From: Nocardia seriolae NBRC 15557
Lineage (GTDB): Bacteria > Actinomycetota > Actinomycetes > Mycobacteriales > Mycobacteriaceae
Assembly (NCBI RefSeq): GCF_007990715.1
Contig: NZ_BJWY01000017.1
Span: forward strand, 21,654-85,653
DNA: 64,000 nt
Direction: 5' to 3'
Each line of letters starts with the position of its first letter. Position 1 is the first letter of the stretch. The notes beneath the pieces were generated by a model. It was not told the DNA's origin. It searched no databases and saw only the letters and a list, made by a program, of their open reading frames with translations. Below are positions 57,134 to 64,000 of the stretch, piece by piece. A program made the translations under genes and the position numbers.

Positions 57134-57494
57134 CGGCCGGAATCTCGGCGGGACTCAGATAGACCCGCTTACCCTCCGCGCGCGCCTGCGCCACCATGCG
57201 ATCCGCGCCCTCGGAGGGACCGCCGATCCGCAGCACCGCGTCACACCGTGACAACAGCTGCTCGGCGATCGGGTGAAAGATCTCCTCGTAGAGCCGATCC
57301 CCGATACGGATGCTGCCCGCCGTCTCGAGCAGCGGCAACGCCAGCGCCTCCCCGGTGACCGGCAGGTGCCCGGCGCGGAAGAGCGCCAGCGCGGTCTCGT
57401 TCATCGCGGCCACGTTCGCGGCCAGCTTCACCGGATCATCACCGGTGCCCGACCGATACGGGCCCGCCACCAGGATCATCTGCGCATTCGACAC
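57111..57494 (-). CDS. DUF4406-family nucleotide-hydrolase-like protein
   Basis: 127 residues. ILVAGPYRSGTGDDP at the N-terminus and MNETALALFRAGHLPVTGEAL then RCDAVLRIGGPSEGADRMVAQA follow the nucleoside deoxyribosyltransferase-like fold of DUF4406. GTG 57494 with AAGGAG seven bases upstream. It directly follows the DeoR gene stop-start order on the same strand (37 bases), so both may belong to one sugar or nucleoside unit. Confidence 0.8.
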   Translation of the reverse strand: MSNAQMILVAGPYRSGTGDDPVKLAANVAAMNETALALFRAGHLPVTGEALALPLLETAGSIRIGDRLYEEIFHPIAEQLLSRCDAVLRIGGPSEGADRMVAQARAEGKRVYLSPAEIPAVNGRADG

Positions 57495-57531
57495 GGCAAC
57501 TCCTTCGATAATCGGTTCACATGCAACAGGT

Positions 57532-58317
57532 TCAGCTCGCATGGACCCGCACGCCCGCCTCGTACAGCGCCTCGAGGGTCCGGGGCCCGGCCGGATGGAT
57601 CGCCGGATCGGCGGCCGAGGGATCGGTCACGAACTCGTGCGCGGCCGCCAGGGGAGCGACCCGGCTGAAGGCCCGCACCCCCAGCTTGGTCGCGTCCGCC
57701 ACCGCCAGCACCCGCGCCGACTGCGCGATCCCGGCCTGCTTGACCGCCGCGTCGTCGAGACAGAACTCCGACCAGCCGTGCTCGGCGTGCACCCCGCCGA
57801 TCGACATCACGAACACGTCGAAGGCCAGCGACTCGAGCGCGCGCAAAGCCAGGGGACCGACCAGGGACTGCTCACCGGGCCGGGAACGCCCACCGGCGAC
57901 CAGCAATTCGATGTCCGGGGCATCGGCCAGGCACACCGCGGTCTGCACGCTCAAGGCCGTCACGCTCAACGGCCCGCGCGCGGCCAGGTGCCGGGCCACG
58001 TGAACGGTCGTCGTGCCCGCGTCCAGCAGCACCCGCGACCCGGGCGCGATGAGCCCGGCGACCGTCGCGCCGAGCCGATCCTTGATCGCCGCCGACCAGC
58101 CCGCCCGATCGGCGAACCCGCCCGCCTCGGTCCGCGCGTGCGTGGCGACCGCGCCGCCGTGCACCCGCCGCACCAGGCCGCGCTGTTCGAGGGTGTCCAG
58201 ATCGCGGCGCACCGTCATCTCCGAAACACCCAGCCGCTGCGCCACTTCCGACACCGAGACCCGCCCGCCGCCCTGCACCAGCCGCAGCGTCACATCCAAC
58301 CGTTCGGCAGCATCCAC
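57532..58317 (-). CDS. DeoR-family transcriptional regulator
   Basis: 261 residues. The DeoR helix-turn-helix is GRVSVSEVAQRLGVSEMTVRRDLDTLEQRGLVRRVHGGA, split here as VSVSEVAQRLGVSEMTVRRD and LVRRVHGGA. The sensor domain has LDAGTTTVHVARHL and VADATKLG, typical of sugar-phosphate binding. GTG 58317. A palindrome with flanking repeats lies 21 bases upstream, suggesting autoregulation. It probably controls a sugar pathway; the downstream DUF4406 gene could be a target. Confidence 0.93.
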   Translation of the reverse strand: MDAAERLDVTLRLVQGGGRVSVSEVAQRLGVSEMTVRRDLDTLEQRGLVRRVHGGAVATHARTEAGGFADRAGWSAAIKDRLGATVAGLIAPGSRVLLDAGTTTVHVARHLAARGPLSVTALSVQTAVCLADAPDIELLVAGGRSRPGEQSLVGPLALRALESLAFDVFVMSIGGVHAEHGWSEFCLDDAAVKQAGIAQSARVLAVADATKLGVRAFSRVAPLAAAHEFVTDPSAADPAIHPAGPRTLEALYEAGVRVHAS

Positions 58318-58337
58318 CCGTTCTTTCTAACAGAGAA

Positions 58338-58353
58338 ATGTTCGAATGAACAT
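58338..58353. promoter_or_regulatory. DeoR operator palindrome
   Basis: ATGTTC-GAAT-GAACAT is a perfect interrupted palindrome. The element TTCGAAT within it recurs at 58361-58367. It lies between the divergent DeoR and XRE genes. Confidence 0.6.
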
Positions 58354-58437
58354 GGGTTAGTTCGAATCGCTCGGGGTGTCCACCGATTATCTCGCAGGTA
58401 ATGGCCTGGCGGCGTTCATCATTCGTACGATCGGGCC

Positions 58438-59229
58438 ATGGCGACACCGACCGCGGGCGATCTACTCTGGCACTGGCGCACCACCCGGCGGCTGAGCCAA
58501 CTCGAACTCGCCGGACGCGCCGACACCTCCACCCGCCACCTCAGCTTCATCGAAACCGGACGCGCCACCCCCAGCCGCCAGATGCTGCTGCACCTGTCCG
58601 GCGAACTCGACATCCCACTGCGCGAACGCAACCGCATGCTGCTCGCCGCCGGATACGCCCCCGTCTACACCGAACCCGAACTCGACAACCCCGTCATGCG
58701 CCCCATCCGCGACGCCCTGCGCCAAATCCTCACCGGCCTCGAACCACACCCCGCCCTGGCCATCGACGCCAACTGGAACATGGTCGACAGCAACGCCGCC
58801 GTCGCCCTGTTCCTCGACGGCATCGACCCCGCCCTGCTGCGACCACCCGTCAACGCCCAGCGCCTCACCCTCCACCCCGACGGCCTCGCCCCCCGCATCG
58901 TCAACCTCGCCGAATGGCGCGGCCACCTCTTCGAACGCCTGCAACGCCAGATCGAGGTCACCGGCGCCCCCGAACTCGTCGCGCTGCTCCGCGAACTACG
59001 CGCCTACCCCGGCGGCGAACAACCCCCCGGTCTGCCCGAACCCGACCAGGCCATCGTCCCCCTCCGGCTGCGCCACCACGGCCACGAACTCGCCTTCCTC
59101 AGCGTCACCACCGTTTTCGGCACCCCCATGAACCTCACCGTCGCCGAACTCGCCATCGAAGCCTTCTTCCCCGCCGACGCCACCACCGCCACCCTGCTGC
59201 ACGACCGCATCGCCATCCCCGCCGACTGA
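58438..59229 (+). CDS. XRE-family regulator with MmyB-like ligand domain
   Basis: 263 residues. An N-terminal HTH_XRE (LLWHWRTTRRLSQLELAGRA, STRHLSFIETGRATPSRQML) is followed by the MLTR/MmyB-like domain with ANWNMVDSNAAVALFLDGID and FGTPMNLTVAELAIEAFFPAD. Members bind fatty-acid-like ligands and often control divergent or adjacent metabolic genes. ATG 58438. The DNA here uses extreme third-position GC. Confidence 0.92.
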   Translation: MATPTAGDLLWHWRTTRRLSQLELAGRADTSTRHLSFIETGRATPSRQMLLHLSGELDIPLRERNRMLLAAGYAPVYTEPELDNPVMRPIRDALRQILTGLEPHPALAIDANWNMVDSNAAVALFLDGIDPALLRPPVNAQRLTLHPDGLAPRIVNLAEWRGHLFERLQRQIEVTGAPELVALLRELRAYPGGEQPPGLPEPDQAIVPLRLRHHGHELAFLSVTTVFGTPMNLTVAELAIEAFFPADATTATLLHDRIAIPAD

Positions 59230-59297
59230 CCCCCCACCTCTCGGACTCCCGACCAGTCGGTCCGCGCGGTCGGCTCCATACCGCACAATGGGAACCC

Positions 59298-60149
59298 ATG
59301 GACGTGCCCGCGCACCTCGCCCACCTCCTCGGCGAACCCGCCGCACGCATCGACCCCCTCGGCCCCAGCCACGCCTGGACCCTGTACCGCGCCCGAACCA
59401 CCGACGGCCGCACACTTTTCATCAAGGCCCGCAACGACGGCGACCCCACCGCCGCCCTCACCGCCGAAGCCGCCGGACTGCGCTGGCTCGCCCAAGCCCA
59501 CCCCGACCTCGTCCCACCCGTCCTCGCCGCCGACCCCCACATGCTCGTCCTGCCCTGGCACCCACCCGAACCCGCCACCCCCACCGCCGCCGAACACCTC
59601 GGCCACGCCCTCGCCACCCTGCACACCGCCACCCCCGACACCTACGGCGCCCCCTGGCCCGGCTACATCGGCACCCTGCCCCTCGACAACACCCCCACCA
59701 CCAGCCCATGGAGCCACTGGTACGCCCGACACCGGCTCACCCCCTACCTCCCCGCCGCCGCACCCGAACTCGGCCGCGACGGCCTGCGCCTGCTCGAACG
59801 CGTCATCGACCGCATCGACGACCTCGCCGGACCCCCCGAACCACCCGCCCGCATCCACGGCGACCTCTGGTCCGGAAACATCCTGTGGACCCACGACCAC
59901 GCCCTGCTCATCGAGCCCGCCGCCCACGGCGGACACCGCGAAACCGACCTCGCCATGCTCGCCCTCTTCGGCACACCCCACCTCGACCGCATCCTCGCCG
60001 CCTACCGGGAAACCACACCCCTGAGTCCCGGCTGGCGCCAACGCATCCCACTGCACCAACTCCACCCGCTACTGGTCCACGTCGTCCTCTTCGGCGGCTC
60101 CTACCGCGGCATGCTGCTCGCCGCCGCATCCGCCGCCCTCGCGAACTGA
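59298..60149 (+). CDS. Fructosamine/ketosamine-3-kinase-like protein
   Basis: 283 residues. The aminoglycoside-kinase fold is visible: LYRARTTDGRTLFIKA (Lys), the catalytic HGDLWSGNILW and metal-binding IEPAAHGGHRETDLAML, in which the usual D-P-A (Asp) reads E-P-A. The family phosphorylates protein-bound fructosamines, leading to deglycation. ATG 59298 has GGGAA upstream. The Asp to Glu change in the IDPA motif may affect metal binding but occurs in some homologues. Confidence 0.88.
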   Translation: MDVPAHLAHLLGEPAARIDPLGPSHAWTLYRARTTDGRTLFIKARNDGDPTAALTAEAAGLRWLAQAHPDLVPPVLAADPHMLVLPWHPPEPATPTAAEHLGHALATLHTATPDTYGAPWPGYIGTLPLDNTPTTSPWSHWYARHRLTPYLPAAAPELGRDGLRLLERVIDRIDDLAGPPEPPARIHGDLWSGNILWTHDHALLIEPAAHGGHRETDLAMLALFGTPHLDRILAAYRETTPLSPGWRQRIPLHQLHPLLVHVVLFGGSYRGMLLAAASAALAN

Positions 60150-60190
60150 CCCACCCCGGTCACCTCCCGCACCCGAGTAGGGCCGAAACC

Positions 60191-60931
60191 ATGGAGTGGG
60201 GATATCTTGCGGCCGAGGAACTTTCGACCGCCATGCGCGCCGGCGACATCACCTCCGTGGAACTCACCCAAGACGCCATCGCACGCATCGAACGCGACGA
60301 CAAAACCATCAACGCCATCTGCGTACCGGACTTCGACCGCGCCCGAACCGCCACCCGCACCACCGCCGGCGCCCACCTCCGACGCCACAGCCCACTGCTG
60401 CCCGACCTCGCCGAAGCCGCCGACCTCTACGCCCGCCTCCTGGTCGGCAACCTCATCGCCCGCATGCCCGCCGACCGCTACGAACAACTGCGCACCGCCG
60501 CCCGAAACATCGAAGGCGCAACCGGATTCCAAGCCGCCTGGCTGCGCGGCGCCATCCAGACCCAGCGCCAATGGTCCGAGGCCACCACCGCCCGCGAACT
60601 CCACCGCCACGCCTGGCGGCAACTGTTCACCGAATTCGACGCCGTCATCTGCCCCATCACCCCCACCCCCGCCTTCCCACACGACCACCGCGACCTCACC
60701 CAACGCCACATCGACATCGACGGCGTCGCCCACCCCTTCGGCGACCAACTGGCCTGGGCCGGGGTAGCCACCATGCCCGGCCTGCCCGCCACCGCCATCC
60801 CCGCCGGACGCTCACCCGAAGGACTCCCCGTCGGCGTCCAGATCATCGGCCCCATGCTCGAAGACCGCACCCCCCTGCGACTGGCCGAACTCCTCGAAGC
60901 GACACTCGGCGGCTTCCAGGTGCCGGAATAG
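60191..60931 (+). pseudogene. Amidase with a large in-frame deletion of the catalytic core
   Basis: 246 residues, about half the family length. It begins as a normal amidase-signature protein (AAEELSTAMRAGDITSVELT, INAICVPDFDRA) and ends like one (VICPITPTPAFPHDH, ATMPGLPATAIPAGRSPEGL, VGVQIIGPMLEDRTPL). About 220 residues are missing between DFDRARTATRTT and RRHSPLLPDLAEAADL (junction near 60350-60385). These include the catalytic Lys and the GGSSGGS region with the Ser-cisSer pair. The reading frame is kept. It cannot work as an amidase; a non-catalytic role is conceivable. Confidence 0.8.
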
Positions 60932-61124
60932 TCACAGCCGCCGGTTATCGTTGACTCGTCACGTCGGTGACAGTGGGGGACCCGGCTTCACCCGGTCGAC
61001 GCGACACGGTGTGAAACAAGGGTGGCGAAGATGAGGGAGAATACGGGCGTGCACGACGCAATCCACAACACGAACAGAAACCGGCGCGGAGCACCCGCCG
61101 CCACACCTGTCGGCGGCTAGCTCC

Positions 61125-61712
61125 ATGTCCGACAACGAAGTACCCGGGCACGGATCCCTCCCGGGCCCCGGCGACCACCGATCCGACGCCGTCGAAGCGC
61201 TGCGCAGGAAACTCGAAGACCTGCGCGTCGGCACCGCGACCCCCGCCGACACCCCCGAATCCGGCGACAGCCCAGCCAACCTCACCCGGCTGCCCCGCCG
61301 CCCGCGCCGCATGACCGAACAACCCGCACAGCCACCCCGCAAGACCCCGCCGCCCCGCAGAACCTGGCACCCCGACAACGCCTCGGTCTACGACCCGGCA
61401 CCGACCAGACCCGTCCTGCGTTCGGAACTCCAACGCGAAACCGGCTGGTGGCCCGTCGACCCCGGCGCCACCCGCCACCCCTCCGCACCGCAGCCCACCG
61501 ACGCCGAACAGGACGCCAGCGTCATCGACCTGGATGCCCTGCGGCGCAAACGAACCGGCGCCGACACCCCCGCGAGCCCACCGCGACGCATCGCCAAACC
61601 CCGCCGCATCGGACCGAACACCGCCGCCGATCCCAGCACCGCGGAACAATCCCGGACCGATGACGACGCGCCCGGCTCGCCCCGGCCGGACGAACCCCCG
61701 CGCAGGTCCTGA
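61125..61712 (+). CDS. Hypothetical Pro/Arg-rich, probably disordered protein
   Basis: 195 residues with no recognisable domain. It includes DAVEALRRKLEDLRVGT near the start and later DASVIDLDALRRKRTGA, two short helix-like elements, in an otherwise Pro, Arg, Asp and Thr-rich chain. Codon use is like that of the neighbours. Antisense frames are open too, so the call rests on the ATG and the helix repeats. Not recognised. Confidence 0.5.
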   Translation: MSDNEVPGHGSLPGPGDHRSDAVEALRRKLEDLRVGTATPADTPESGDSPANLTRLPRRPRRMTEQPAQPPRKTPPPRRTWHPDNASVYDPAPTRPVLRSELQRETGWWPVDPGATRHPSAPQPTDAEQDASVIDLDALRRKRTGADTPASPPRRIAKPRRIGPNTAADPSTAEQSRTDDDAPGSPRPDEPPRRS

Positions 61713-61783
61713 CCCACTACCCGGGACCCAGCAGATCCCAGCGGTTGCCCGAGATGTCCCAGGCGTGCGCTAGCGTCGGGGGA

Positions 61784-62170
61784 GTGCGGTTGCAGCGGAT
61801 TCACCACGTCGCGATCATCGCCTCGGACTACGAGAAGTCGAAGGTCTTCTACACCGACATCCTCGGCCTGCGGGTGATCGACGAGCACTATCGGGCCGAA
61901 AGACGTTCGTACAAGCTGGATCTGGCGCTTCCCGACGGTGGTCAGCTGGAGCTGTTCTCGTTTCCCGAACCCCCGCCGCGGCCCTCCCGGCCCGAGGCGG
62001 CCGGGCTGCGCCACCTCGCGTTCGTCGTCGAGGATGTCGAGGCGACCCTCGCCGAGCTGCGGGGTAGGGGAGTGGCGACGGAAGAGGTGCGGGTCGACGA
62101 GTACACGGGGAAGCGGTTCGCGTTCTTCGCCGATCCCGACGGTTTGCCGTTGGAGCTGTACGAAGCCTGA
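61784..62170 (+). CDS. VOC-family protein (glyoxalase I-like, YaeR type)
   Basis: 128 residues. RIHHVAIIASDYEKSKVFYTDILGL, KLDLALPDGGQLELFSFPEPP, GLRHLAFVVEDVEATLAEL and FFADPDGLPLELYEA are the two beta-alpha-beta-beta-beta modules with His and Glu metal ligands. The start is GTG 61784 or TTG 61790; the Shine-Dalgarno GGGGGAG touches the GTG and is better spaced for the TTG. Metabolic substrate unknown. Confidence 0.92.
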   Translation: MRLQRIHHVAIIASDYEKSKVFYTDILGLRVIDEHYRAERRSYKLDLALPDGGQLELFSFPEPPPRPSRPEAAGLRHLAFVVEDVEATLAELRGRGVATEEVRVDEYTGKRFAFFADPDGLPLELYEA

Positions 62171-62383
62171 GAGCGACGCATTGAGGTGGGAGGTAGCCAA
62201 TTCCGAACATTAAGAAATGGAACTATGCGCATCTACACATGTTTCTCTCTTTCGAGCACACTCCGGCCACCACCTCCACACTCACCCGCCTGACCACACC
62301 CATCACCCACCAACCTCGAAGAGGGGAGCGGCTATTCGATACCGCTCGGTCGCTGGGTTGGGCGCTCCCATACGATGGGTCGC

Positions 62384-62875
62384 ATGACCAAAGTGCTCCT
62401 GAAGACCTCCGCCGGGGACATCACCCTGGAACTGGACGAGGCCGCGGCACCCAAGACCGTCGCCAACTTCGTCGACTACGTGAAGGCGGGCCACTACGCG
62501 GACACCGTGTTCCACCGGGTGATCCCGAACTTCATGATCCAGGGCGGCGGCCTGACCGCGAACATGCAGCAGAAGCCGGCCCCGAACCAGGTCGAGAACG
62601 AGGCCAACAACGGCCTCAAGAACGACAAGTACACCGTCGCCATGGCGCGCACCTCGGCCCCGCATTCGGCCAGCGCGCAGTTCTTCATCAACACCAGCAA
62701 CAACGGCTTCCTGAACTACCCGGGCCAGGACGGCTGGGGTTACGCGGTGTTCGGCAAGGTCACCGATGGCGCGGCCGTTGTCGACGCGATCGAGGGCGTT
62801 GCCACCGGCAACAAGGGCGGGCACCAGGACGTGCCGGTCGAGCCGATCACCATCATCTCCGCCGAGCTGGTCTGA
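62384..62875 (+). CDS. ppiB: Peptidyl-prolyl cis-trans isomerase B (cyclophilin)
   Basis: 163 residues. DTVFHRVIPNFMIQGGG, NEANNGLKNDKYTVAMAR, PHSASAQFFINTSNNGFLNY and GWGYAVFGKVTDG are the cyclophilin active-site blocks. Arg in FHR, Phe and Gln in FMIQGGG and the AQFFIN strand are intact. It follows E. coli PpiB almost residue for residue, including the exact length and the GVATG...HQDVP end. Cytoplasmic, as no signal is present. The ATG 62384 is preferred over an upstream in-frame start. Confidence 0.95.
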   Translation: MTKVLLKTSAGDITLELDEAAAPKTVANFVDYVKAGHYADTVFHRVIPNFMIQGGGLTANMQQKPAPNQVENEANNGLKNDKYTVAMARTSAPHSASAQFFINTSNNGFLNYPGQDGWGYAVFGKVTDGAAVVDAIEGVATGNKGGHQDVPVEPITIISAELV

Positions 62876-62900
62876 TACTCCGCACAGCGATAGCAGACGA

Positions 62901-62930
62901 ACGGCCCGCAGCCAGGTGGTTGCGGGCCGT
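62901..62930. terminator. Bidirectional hairpin between ppiB and the phosphoribosyltransferase
   Basis: A perfect 10-bp stem ACGGCCCGCA/TGCGGGCCGT with a 10-base loop (62901-62910, 62921-62930), midway between two convergent stops. The T-rich run TTGTCGTT follows on the plus strand. Confidence 0.75.
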
Positions 62931-62974
62931 TGTCGTTCGTACCGGCGATTGTCGTTGGTACCGAAGGTATTCGC

Positions 62975-63469
62975 TCAGGCGTCGAGGACGCGGACCTCTC
63001 GTTTGACGACGGGCGGCAGCACCGACCACGGGAAGTTGATCCACTTGTCGGTGCGCTTCCACACGTATTCGCAGTCCACTTCGGAGTGCGGTTTCTGGTA
63101 GATGACCGCGCAGCGGACCTCGGCCACGTGATCGGAGCAGAAGTCGCGAACCAGCTTGAGGGTCTTGCCGGTATCGGCGACATCGTCGGCGACGAGCACG
63201 GTGGCACCGGTGAGGTCGACGGCGCTGGGCACCGGCGGCAGCATGACCGGCAGGTCCAGGCGCTAGTTCACGCCGGTGTAGAACTCGACGTTCATGACGT
63301 GGAGGTGCTTGACGTCGAGGGCGTAGCCCAATGAGCCTGCTACAAACAGGCCGCCGCGGGCAATGCTCAGGATCAGGTCAGGCTCAAACCCATCATCTGA
63401 AATCGCTTGCACTAGCTCACGACTCGCGTTTCCGAACAGATCCCAGGTGAGTTCTTCCCGATCCGCCAT
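62975..63469 (-). pseudogene. Phosphoribosyltransferase gene interrupted by an in-frame amber codon
   Basis: The reading frame from ATG 63469 runs MADREELTWDLFGNASREL to FYTGVN and then meets TAG at 63263-63265. It continues in the same frame as RLDLPVMLPPVP, VLVADDVADTGKTLKLVRDF (the PRPP-binding motif) and WINFPWSVLPPV to the stop at 62975. In homologues this position is Glu (NERLD), so a single GAG to TAG change explains it. Total length would be 164 residues, as in purine-type phosphoribosyltransferases. An internal restart at ATG 63244 would miss the first half of the fold. Confidence 0.85.
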
Positions 63470-63566
63470 TGTGCCGTTTCCCTCTCCGTAGCTTGGTACA
63501 AATCCAGGTAGTCAGCTTGCTAGCTGGGTGACCGGAGCACGTTTACGGCACGAATTCGGGGCTTCC

Positions 63567-63986
63567 TCAGTCGGCTGGCTTCCAGTCGCATTGCCCAATG
63601 TTTGTAACACGGTCACCCAACCTGAGCGTCAGCGTGAGGGATTCTCCGCCGCTGGCCAGGCCGTTGTGATTGGACCTTGAGCCGTCCTGGTGGGTGATGC
63701 TCAGAGGGCAGGAGCGGTCCCAAGTGACATCCCTATGAAGGAGAGGCTTGCTGGCGCGGAAGGTACCGGGGTGCAGGTCTTTGCCAACGATGTACTCATT
63801 GCCGTGGTCGGGGGCACTGATGACAAGCGGAATGGCGCTGCCGTCACTCCGGTAGAAGTCGTGTGTCTCGTCGGTGGTGATGACCGGGAGGGGCATCTTG
63901 TATTGCGTGCCCTTGTCATCAGCGCACGCGGTGAGGGCTGCGGCAGTGCCAGCGAACACGGTCTCTGCGGCCTGGTGAATCGTCAT
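63567..63986 (-). CDS. Putative lipoprotein, possibly extending past the right edge
   Basis: 139 residues from ATG 63986. A hydrophobic stretch ends in ALTAC, which fits a lipobox [LVI][ASTV][GAS]C; the mature part is small, with KMPLPVITTDETHDFYRSDG and a C-terminal RLGDRVTNIGQCDWKPAD. No known domain recognised. The frame stays open to the window edge, so the true start may lie further upstream. Codon use is clearly less GC-biased than in the rest of the window. Confidence 0.6.
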   Translation of the reverse strand: MTIHQAAETVFAGTAAALTACADDKGTQYKMPLPVITTDETHDFYRSDGSAIPLVISAPDHGNEYIVGKDLHPGTFRASKPLLHRDVTWDRSCPLSITHQDGSRSNHNGLASGGESLTLTLRLGDRVTNIGQCDWKPAD

Positions 63987-64000
63987 CGGTCTGGTGTCAA

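Overview
This is a very GC-rich window with strong third-position GC bias, frequent GTG starts and ATGA/GTGA stop-start overlaps. It encodes RbpA, an Lnt/RbpA/FxsA neighbourhood, TldD-type proteins, a CadI protein nearly identical in layout to the mycobacterial one, F420-type LLM enzymes and DrrAB transporters. This points to an actinomycete of the order Mycobacteriales, most likely Nocardia or a close relative. That assignment is inferred from gene content only.

Layout. 1-3.1 kb: a TldD/TldE-type protease pair and a TetR regulator. 3.1-7.6 kb: a TauE/SafE exporter, a NarL-type two-component pair whose kinase and regulator genes are separated by a MarR gene and a small membrane protein gene, then fxsA. 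7.6-12 kb: a MazEF-like toxin-antitoxin pair, an Amidohydrolase_3 enzyme and the lipoprotein N-acyltransferase lnt. 12.3-28 kb: one 4588-residue tetramodular NRPS followed by drrA/drrB, translationally coupled, then two decayed genes meeting head to head (SnoaL-like and LuxR). 29.2 kb: rbpA with a SigR/SigH-type promoter, and a TnpB-only transposable element just upstream of it. The NRPS-transporter block sits exactly where the polyprenol-phosphate mannosyltransferase gene (ppm1) usually lies between lnt and rbpA. I see no ppm1 anywhere in the window.

31-46 kb is ordinary accessory and housekeeping content: an M23 peptidase, ArsR and DMT genes, an ArsR-cadI divergent pair with twin palindromic operators, a serine beta-lactamase-like protein, a 1.2-kb graveyard of gene fragments, an LLM/SDR operon with a divergent TetR, a GT9 glycosyltransferase, and an MFS/SGNH operon with a divergent TetR. 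46-55 kb holds a copper-linked set (His-rich membrane protein, PCuAC lipoprotein, Tat-exported DyP peroxidase), an OmpR-type two-component system with a DUF4153-like membrane protein, and an exported beta-propeller. 55-64 kb has several broken genes (frameshifted SDR, amidase lacking its catalytic core, phosphoribosyltransferase with an in-frame amber) among intact regulators, a fructosamine-kinase-like protein, a VOC protein and a proteobacterial-style PpiB cyclophilin. Base composition drops at the far right end.

The most interesting system is the orphan NRPS. Its first module copies the enterobactin EntF design (condensation, serine adenylation, carrier) and needs an acyl or aryl donor supplied in trans. 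It then adds three modules with related hydrophobic-type pockets and an EntF-like thioesterase. Its fourth adenylation domain has Tyr in place of the near-invariant Asp of core motif A7, and its fourth condensation domain carries a 21-bp tandem-repeat insertion. DrrAB is the probable exporter of the product.
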